NCBI GenBank assembly: GCA_043778375.1
Contig: JAYWGH010000023.1
Span: forward strand, 1-6,961
DNA: 6,961 nucleotides
Source of the DNA: CAIVSN01 sp043778375
GTDB lineage: Bacteria > Patescibacteriota > Gracilibacteria > BD1-5 > UBA2023
Direction: 5' to 3'
Shown in pieces: positions 1 through 5,318 of the stretch; within the stretch, counting starts at the first letter, position 1; each line of letters starts with the position of its first letter. The position numbers and the translations under genes were made by a program. The notes under the pieces were generated by a model that was not told the origin of the DNA, searched no databases, and saw only the letters and a program-made list of their open reading frames with translations.

Positions 1-22
1 AATCTCAAGCAGACGCAAGGAA

Positions 23-53
23 GTGCGAGATATATTATTTTTTATTCTCGCAC
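23..53. promoter_or_regulatory. Perfect inverted repeat abutting the cold-shock gene start
   Basis: GTGCGAGA (23-30) and its exact reverse complement TCTCGCAC (46-53) flank a 15-base AT-rich centre; the right arm ends one base before the ATG at 55. No T-run follows the right arm, so it is not an intrinsic terminator. Two readings fit. As RNA, it is an 8-bp hairpin beside the start codon that could hide it from ribosomes depending on temperature. As DNA, it is an operator, because the centre holds a -10-like TATATT (31-36); transcription would then start near 43-45 and the mRNA would have a leader of about 10 bases without the full hairpin. The -35 region is not convincing. The repeat is seen directly; its role is inferred. 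Confidence 0.55.
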
Positions 54-54
54 A

Positions 55-297
55 ATGCAAGGAATTATCAAGAAGCTCGTAGCAGACAAAGGATTTGGAT
101 TTATCGCTCCAGCAGATGGAGGTGGTGATCTTTTCTTCCACTGCACAAAAGTACTCGGAGGTGGTCAAGTGTTTAACTCTTGGGCTGAAATCGATCCTAC
201 AACTGGAAAGCCAGCAAAGGAGGGAGCATCAGTAAACTACACTCCAGTAGAAGGAAAGAAGGGAGTTGAGGCTCACGATGTTGAACTCGCTGCGTAA
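55..297 (+). CDS. Cold-shock-domain (CSD) nucleic-acid-binding protein
   Basis: 80-residue single-domain cold-shock protein, a cytoplasmic OB-fold that binds single-stranded RNA or DNA and in this family acts as an RNA chaperone or antiterminator. The RNP1 motif is KGFGFI (residues 12-17) and the RNP2 motif is DLFFH (25-29), both with the aromatic residues that stack on bases. The C-terminal strand pattern with VEGKKGVEAHDVEL is typical. It is about 10-13 residues longer than CspA; the extra length is an insertion after RNP2 (about residues 35-53, containing NSWAEIDPTTGKPA), in the loop before the last strands. The frame is open upstream, but the domain begins at this methionine, so ATG 55 is the start. 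There is no Shine-Dalgarno sequence. All 13 glycines use GGN codons; the stop is TAA. It is monocistronic: an inverted repeat precedes it and a terminator follows 24 bases after the stop. Family assignment is firm; cold induction is not shown. Confidence 0.95.
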   Translation: MQGIIKKLVADKGFGFIAPADGGGDLFFHCTKVLGGGQVFNSWAEIDPTTGKPAKEGASVNYTPVEGKKGVEAHDVELAA

Positions 298-320
298 TTT
301 TACTTCGAGATGTAAAAATT

Positions 321-343
321 CAGATCTTCGGATCTGTTTTTTT
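321..343 (+). terminator. Intrinsic terminator of the cold-shock gene
   Basis: A 6-bp stem CAGATC/GATCTG (321-326, 331-336) closes a stable TTCG tetraloop and runs straight into seven T residues (337-343). A run of A residues (314-318) upstream could extend the pairing with the T-run. It lies 24 bases after the cold-shock stop codon and in the right orientation for it. Confidence 0.92.
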
Positions 344-413
344 GTATCTATTTTCTGGAGAGCCCTTGATTGAGTTGGATTACTCTTTTCAAATCTCAAA
401 TCTTAAACCACAT

Positions 414-439
414 AAAAAAAATCCCCGAATAACCGGGGG
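414..439 (-). terminator. Intrinsic terminator of the superoxide dismutase gene
   Basis: Read on the minus strand, a GC stem (CCCCG 423-427 paired with CGGGG 434-438 on the plus strand, six-base loop) is followed by eight T residues (the A-run 414-421 on the plus strand). It sits about 55 bases beyond the SOD stop codon. With the 321-343 terminator it separates two converging genes; the 70 bases between the terminators show nothing else. Confidence 0.88.
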
Positions 440-493
440 TAGAATGTGTAGCAAGCTGAACTGCGCAGATTATCATACCAACACTGTAGTTGA

Positions 494-1075
494 TTACACC
501 GCGTACCTCGCCATCACGACCGTCCAGTTTACAACTGACCAGTAGTTTTCAAGGTATTTTGCCCGAGCATTGCGAGTATCGACATAGTAGGCATGCTCCC
601 AGACATCACAGGTGAGGAGTGGTTTTGCGTCGGTCGTGAGAGGAGTTGCGGCATTACTCGTAGAAGTGATCGCGAGTGAACCATCTGCCTCGCGTACGAG
701 CCACGCCCACCCAGATCCAAAAGTTGCGAGTGCAACTTTTGTGAATTCCAACTTGAAGGTATCATCAGATCCCCATTTCTTCGTGATAGCTGACTTGAGA
801 TCCCCATCGAGCTTTGCTCCTCCAGCTGGCGCGAGACCATCAAAGTAGAATGTATGATTCCACACCTGAGCAGCATTATTAAATACCGGACCATTTGCTG
901 AACGTACGATCTCCTCGAGGGACTGTGTCTCGTGTGGTGTACCAACGATGAGCTTGTTGAGGTTATCTACATATGTTTGGTGGTGCTTGGTAGAGTGGAT
1001 CTCCATAGTTTCCGCTGAGATGTATGGCGCTAGATCTCCGAGTGCGTATGGAAGTGGTTTTCTTTCGTGAATCAT
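494..1075 (-). CDS. sodB: Superoxide dismutase, iron type (Fe/Mn SOD family)
   Basis: 193 residues, the normal length for a bacterial Fe/Mn SOD, which converts superoxide to oxygen and hydrogen peroxide in the cytoplasm. There is no signal peptide. The four metal ligands are present: His27, His74 (in AAQVWNHTF), Asp157 and His161 (in DVWEHAYY). The gateway tyrosine Tyr35 follows the paired histidines of KHHQTY. Gln70 in the N-terminal half, together with TSNAATPL near residue 140 instead of the MnSOD-type glutamine, indicates the iron-preferring subgroup; metal choice is inferred from these residues and not proven. Overall similarity to E. coli SodB as I remember it is high, including SLEEI, FGSGW and the NARAKYLENYW stretch. 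All 11 glycines use GGN codons and the stop is TAA. There is no Shine-Dalgarno sequence before the ATG. It is divergent from the DsbA-like gene and convergent with the cold-shock gene, so it is probably monocistronic with regulation from 1076-1211. Confidence 0.96.
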   Translation of the reverse strand: MIHERKPLPYALGDLAPYISAETMEIHSTKHHQTYVDNLNKLIVGTPHETQSLEEIVRSANGPVFNNAAQVWNHTFYFDGLAPAGGAKLDGDLKSAITKKWGSDDTFKLEFTKVALATFGSGWAWLVREADGSLAITSTSNAATPLTTDAKPLLTCDVWEHAYYVDTRNARAKYLENYWSVVNWTVVMARYAV

Positions 1076-1126
1076 GATTGGGTATTAGTAACTCGCTAGA
1101 GTGTAGTGGATTATTTGGGTTTGTCA

Positions 1127-1159
1127 TGCAAAAATACGGTTAAACACTTGCAAAAATAC
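1127..1159. repeat. Exact 11-base direct repeat with 22-base spacing
   Basis: TGCAAAAATAC occurs at 1127-1137 and again at 1149-1159. The starts are 22 bases apart, about two helical turns, so a protein bound to both copies would lie on one face of the DNA. The right copy ends five bases before the -35 element at 1164, the usual place for an activator. Seen directly; the regulatory role is inferred. Confidence 0.6.
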
Positions 1160-1163
1160 TCCA

Positions 1164-1191
1164 TTGAAAATCTGTCCGAACTCGATATGCT
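1164..1191 (+). promoter_or_regulatory. Candidate promoter for the DsbA-like lipoprotein gene
   Basis: TTGAAA (1164-1169) and TATGCT (1186-1191) are separated by 16 bases, a good sigma-70-like pair (5/6 and 4/6 matches). The predicted transcript starts near 1198, giving a leader of only about 14 bases before the ATG at 1212. Confidence 0.5.
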
Positions 1192-1211
1192 TTAAGAGTT
1201 AACTTTTCTTT

Positions 1212-1925
1212 ATGATATTACGTGTTTTTGCGAGTTTTGTGGCTATTTTTGCTCTTTCGGCTTGTGGCCTCTCGCAGTCTCCCACAACTCCAGCCGCGCA
1301 AAATTCTACTAAGGGGACTGGGTCATATCCAAATAGCACCTATGTAATGACGCAGAGCAAGCCACTTGAGCCCGCAGTATTTGGGGGAGCTGATTCTAAA
1401 GTTAAACTCAGTATCTTTACGGATTATCAGTGCCCTGCTTGTGGAGTATTTCATCGCAGCATTGAGGATAAACTCTGGAAGAGTTATATCGACACAGGAC
1501 GAGTAACGGCGACTTTTTATAACTTCCCGCTTACTTTTGATGTTGCGGCTGGAGGTCCACTCCATCCAAACGCAGAGGGCGATGCTCTCGCGAGCCTTTG
1601 TGCTCTCTCAGCTGGTAAGTTTCGAGAGTATCGAGACGGACTCTATGCACTGGAGAATGCTGCATTTCAGGCAAAAAAGAACGGAAAATCAGTATCTGAT
1701 GGTGAGCGCATAGAGCTCGCTCGTAAGGTCGGTATCTCAGATGTTGCTGACTTTGAGAAATGTCTCGTCGGTGCTCGCTACCAAAAAACTCTTGAGAGCG
1801 AGATAGCCGAGGGAGTACGATCTCGAGTGAACGGTACTCCAACGATCTTAATAAATGGCGCACAGGTGCAATATGACTCACCAGAGCAGTTTTTTACGAT
1901 ACTTGATGGGGCGGTGGGGAAGTAG
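1212..1925 (+). CDS. DsbA-like thiol-disulfide oxidoreductase, predicted lipoprotein
   Basis: 237-residue exported thioredoxin-fold protein of the DsbA/BdbD group (Thioredoxin_4-like). An N-terminal hydrophobic segment ends in the lipobox LSAC, so Cys18 would be lipidated and anchor the protein outside the membrane. A Ser/Thr/Pro-rich linker (about 19-50) follows. The active site is CPAC (74-77) in DYQCPACGVFH, after strand VKLSIFTDY. The cis-proline Pro210 is in NGTPTILING. Cys130 (SLCALSAGKFREY) and Cys184 (FEKCL) are the extra cysteines common in this group and could form a second disulfide. The likely role is forming or shuffling disulfides in exported proteins; direction is not decided by CPAC alone. 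No DsbB/VKOR partner lies in the window. All glycines (about 21) use GGN codons and the stop is TAG, with a second in-frame TAG at 1929. No terminator hairpin is visible before the next gene. Confidence 0.92.
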   Translation: MILRVFASFVAIFALSACGLSQSPTTPAAQNSTKGTGSYPNSTYVMTQSKPLEPAVFGGADSKVKLSIFTDYQCPACGVFHRSIEDKLWKSYIDTGRVTATFYNFPLTFDVAAGGPLHPNAEGDALASLCALSAGKFREYRDGLYALENAAFQAKKNGKSVSDGERIELARKVGISDVADFEKCLVGARYQKTLESEIAEGVRSRVNGTPTILINGAQVQYDSPEQFFTILDGAVGK

Positions 1926-1960
1926 GTTTAGGTATTGAATTTGATAGAAGTAGGATAGTA

Positions 1961-1988
1961 TTGACTAACTATAATTTGTGTATATAAA
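1961..1988 (+). promoter_or_regulatory. Candidate promoter for the large helical-repeat gene
   Basis: TTGACT (1961-1966) and TATAAA (1983-1988) are 16 bases apart, each one base off consensus. Transcription would start at about 1994-1996, right on the ATG at 1995, which implies a leaderless mRNA. A perfect TATAAT at 1970-1975 is an alternative -10 with a leader of about 13 bases, but it has no -35 at proper spacing. Confidence 0.45.
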
Positions 1989-1995
1989 TTACACA
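1977..1995. promoter_or_regulatory. Inverted repeat overlapping -10 region and start codon
   Basis: TGTGTA (1977-1982) and TACACA (1990-1995) are perfect reverse complements around a seven-base centre that holds most of the candidate -10 element. The right arm takes in the A of the ATG. It would suit a repressor operator or, if transcription starts further upstream, a small start-codon hairpin. It is short and AT-rich, so chance is possible. Confidence 0.35.
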
Positions 1996-4900
1996 TGAAA
2001 ACTATAGTCAAAGGGTCTGAGAGTATTCCAGAAATTCCTCCTGCCTCGCTACCGAGTGAGACTGTCTCAGTGAGTACTGTAAATCAGGCTTTTGTAGCTC
2101 TCGATGCAGACTCACTCGACCTAAATGATCCAAAAGTATGGGAGTATATCTGCGAGCTTGACGAGAACATATCTGAAAAATGGGAGGAGTTGTCAAATGT
2201 TATAAACAGATGTTTTATCGAGTGAGTTACTGATAAAGACAAGCTCCAGAAGCTCTTGCTTATAACCACTAATTTATGTGAGTCTAAAGTTTTTTCTCAT
2301 GTACTTTTCCATACTCATAAAACATTAGGAAAAAATTTCTGTGATGAAATATATTCTTATTTTGGGAGTGCACATTATTTTTATACCCAAGATGCTGAGG
2401 AAATCGATGCATTTAGAAACGCTTTTCGAGCACTTCCCCTTCCTGATGTATCGGAGTGTCTAGATAGTAAAAATCTACTATCAGATTCTCAGAGGTGCAC
2501 AGTAGGGCAGATTTACGCTTCTGTTTATCGTGATACGATCACAGCTGAGCAAATCTGGAATCTTGGTTTCTCTCTCTGAGATAATGACTCAGGTTGAGCA
2601 CTTCTCAATCACTTTTGTACGCAAAAACGTATGGATGAGGCGGCAGATTTTGCACTAGAAGCCTGATCAAAATCTCGAGATTCAAGATATGCCTCTATAC
2701 TAGCTCACTATGCTGGAAAACATCTCCATGCTGAGAGTTTTCTCAGTACCCTCCCAAAACTTTATTTGCTGAGTCCTTCAAAATTCCCGATTTACTTACC
2801 TTGATGGTATAATAATCCACTTTTATCTCCAAAACTATTTACCGTTGGTGCAGTAGAGGAACACGCGAGAGCTGAGCGTAATTTTGATCCAAAAATAGTA
2901 CAAAAAGTAAACGAGCAATTTTATACTGAAGCCAAGTCAATGAGTATAGTGTATGCAGATCAAAGGATTCGGGCACTTCGCCTACTACAGTTTTGAAGTC
3001 TCGTAGGTCCTACAGGTGAATCCATGGATGCATATTTGACACTCCACCTCGATATTTTAAACTTCTGAAGTGATGGATTGACGGAGCTTTATAAGTTTTA
3101 TGCTTCAAACTCTTATGCAATAATAGAGAGTAATTTAAGTACAATAATATGAGAAGGTTCAAGTAGTGAAAGTACAGATAGCTCAGATCCTAGAACAAGT
3201 ATGATAGCGCATATTCTTCAGGTAGTGAGTTTTTGTAGCTGGGAGTCAGATCTTGCAATTATCTCTAAAGCGAGAGAGATTTTAGAGCGTATGGACGATA
3301 TCTCTGCAATCCCTGATGATATAGAAATCATTGACGCTCTTGAATTGATTGATAAACAAGATTATCGATTACGGAGATCTCATACTCAACTCAGATGTAT
3401 TCCTCTCGAAGTTCAGTGCAAAAATGATTGACTGCAAGCTACTTGTCTAAAGTTATTCTGAGAAACTACCTTGCGTACATTAATACAATTGTATCTTGCT
3501 ACTGATATACTCGAGATGCAAGAAGAAGTGCTTAGTAGCTTAGAAGCTCACTCTCCCGAAAGATGAGATACTTCAATAGAAATACAAGCACAATCATCAG
3601 TAGTTGCAGAAGTAAATACTCTTCTTAATAACATTCTTAGCGAGTCTAATGAGGAAGAGAAGACCTATCTGGTACTATTTCTGAGAATAGTGCTTGCTTC
3701 ATACTCTGAGCAGAATCAGTTTTTAATAACCGAACCACTTCTTCATCCAAGTACGAAGTACACACCTCAGTATATAAGCTGACTCCTTATAATCGACACC
3801 ATTTTTAAATATGGATTTCTCTCAGCAGATGAGCGCGATCTGATTTTATCAAAACATATAGTTAATTCGGTTGTAAGCCTAAAAGTTTCCATCGAACAGT
3901 GTCTCCTACAACGACCTTTTCTTGAGATTGATGCTATTGATATTTCGAGTGGAATGTCTGAGTATTTAAAATTAATTGAGTCATTCTTAAAAGAAATACG
4001 CCTAATTGATAGATCTCAATTTACCCTATGAGAGCAAGGACAGATAATATATCTTGAAGCAATACTTTTATGAGAAATCGGAACAAAAGTCAGTGTGAAA
4101 AAAGCTATAAAGCTCTTTGAACAATCTTATAAACTCGGAGTACATGAGGCGATGATTAAACTTGGGAAGCTACTCATGAGTTTTGGAGATTATGAAAAAT
4201 CAAAGCTCATTTTAGATGGCTATATCCAATGGGCTATCTCTCCACTGCAGGAATTATCTGACAACTGAACTCCTCAAGGAAATTTTTCTGATTTTTGTGA
4301 GGCACTCTACGCTCTTTTGCAAAATGCAGTTGAGTATCAAAATTTCTCAGAAATTCAAAAGTTACGAGAAATTGCAAATACGTATGATATAGCATGATTT
4401 GACATACAGTATCTCCGGTATATAGGTGAGTGAATATGCTTTTTAGAGTTACCAAAGGTCGTAATGAGATCAGTTATTTTTGAAGAGGCTATCAATCAGC
4501 TCTATAGAATGCCTGATCATGAGCTCGCTGACCTCTGAGATAGTGCAATCTCGGGCCTCGGCCTGTACGCTATAATGAGACTCGATAGTATATCGGATAT
4601 ACTCGAAGAATTTGAAAATAAATCCCCTCAATTACTCACTGCAGGGCACTTACTTCAAGCTCATCAAGAGATTCTTACAGAGGAAATTTTACTCAGTTCA
4701 TTCCTGGTGACTTTTGCCCCAGATTCATATCTTCTTGGTATAAAACCGACGGAAGGGGCTCCAGAGTGAGAAGAGTATGATCAATTTACTTACGATACCC
4801 TTGGAGCACTCTTTGAGTCTGTTATAAAGTATATTGGCCCAGCAGACATAAAACTTCGAACTGAGCAACTTTGCTTTCTCCAGTCACTCAATGGAAAAAT

Positions 4901-5267
4901 AGAGGATGACGCCGAGTATCTCGGAGCTTGGGATCTCTTTGAAAATGAGGGTTCGCTTTGACTTGAGGATACGAAACACAGAATTCTTTTAGAAAAGATT
5001 GCTCATGAAATTGCATGACTATTTATTTTAAAACTTCCAGAGCTACAAAATATAGATATGCGAAAAAATGTATGGCTCGGAGTGACTGAGTATTTAGAGT
5101 ATTGACTCTATTCACCAACCGCAAAGAATCTTATGATTACTTTTTGGAAAGAAAATTTTGAAGGAGAACCATATGTTATTACCCCTACCAAGGACTTTAT
5201 TCATGCGAAAAAATTTGCAAAATGTATGCAACTTCCATTTAAAGACGCTCAAACAACTCTCCACTAG
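1995..5267 (+). CDS. Large predicted alpha-helical repeat (TPR/Sel1-like) protein, function unknown; 22 TGA codons read as glycine
   Basis: One 1,090-residue reading frame from ATG 1995 to TAG 5265-5267, with no TAA or TAG inside. TGA occurs in frame 22 times, at residues 77, 195, 201, 224, 270, 334, 358, 386, 479, 489, 524, 596, 679, 693, 758, 801, 813, 848, 925, 989, 1008 and 1037. I do not recognise the protein. It has no signal peptide or membrane segment and looks soluble and almost wholly helical, rich in Leu, Ser, Glu and Ile. Residues about 698-745 fit a Sel1/TPR pair: KKAIKLFEQSYKLGVHEA, then MIKLGKLLMSFGDYEKSK. A weaker TPR-like helix pair is at about 202-250 (RMDEAADFALEAG). A Ser/Asp-rich linker lies at about 386-402. 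The first 45 residues are Pro/Ser-rich and probably disordered. A helical-solenoid scaffold for protein partners is the best guess. It has no Shine-Dalgarno sequence. It is AT-richer than pnp and precedes it by 51 bases, so co-transcription is likely. Existence as one gene is firm; function is open. Confidence 0.88.
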
Positions 5268-5318
5268 ACTCGCACTCCGCCCGCTTTTGTATATACTGCC
5301 GACTCTAGCAAAATTTAC
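5268..5318 (+). other. Spacer between the large gene and pnp, no terminator
   Basis: These 51 bases contain no hairpin-plus-T-run, so transcription probably continues into pnp. A lone -10-like TATACT (5292-5297) has no good -35, so an internal promoter is only a weak possibility. The frame of the upstream gene stays open from its TAG to the pnp ATG, with no alternative GTG or TTG start. Confidence 0.5.

Larger units (their letters stand above)
1076..1211. promoter_or_regulatory. Divergent control region between SOD and DsbA-like gene
   Basis: These 136 bases must hold the promoters of both flanking genes. They contain an 11-base direct repeat (annotated separately) and a good rightward promoter (1164-1191). 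On the minus strand the SOD promoter is less clear: candidate elements such as TTGCAT and TACACT are present, but the spacing of about 20 is too wide, so I do not assign it. No small gene or RNA is visible. Confidence 0.7.

Noticed and set aside
342..545. Small plus-strand gene between the cold-shock gene and SOD
   Set aside because: It crosses the SOD terminator and the antisense of the SOD 3' end, has no family features and starts at a terminator T-run.
4234..4455. Minus-strand frames within the large gene and pnp (for example 4234-4455, 5112-5354, 6066-6398)
   Set aside because: They are antisense shadows of well-supported plus-strand coding sequence, with no recognisable protein features.
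2256..4769. Short separate genes at 2256-2579, 3201-3431 and 4575-4769
   Set aside because: All three lie in one frame and are pieces of the 1995-5267 gene cut by TGA under the standard code.
1995..5267. The large gene as a decayed pseudogene with many stops
   Set aside because: Only TGA interrupts it; TAA and TAG are absent from 1,090 codons and no frameshift is needed. Decay would produce all three stop codons and indels.
1995..5267. TGA as tryptophan or selenocysteine
   Set aside because: PNPase alignment positions call for glycine, TGG is used normally for tryptophan, and 22 scattered selenocysteines without SECIS-like structures is not plausible.
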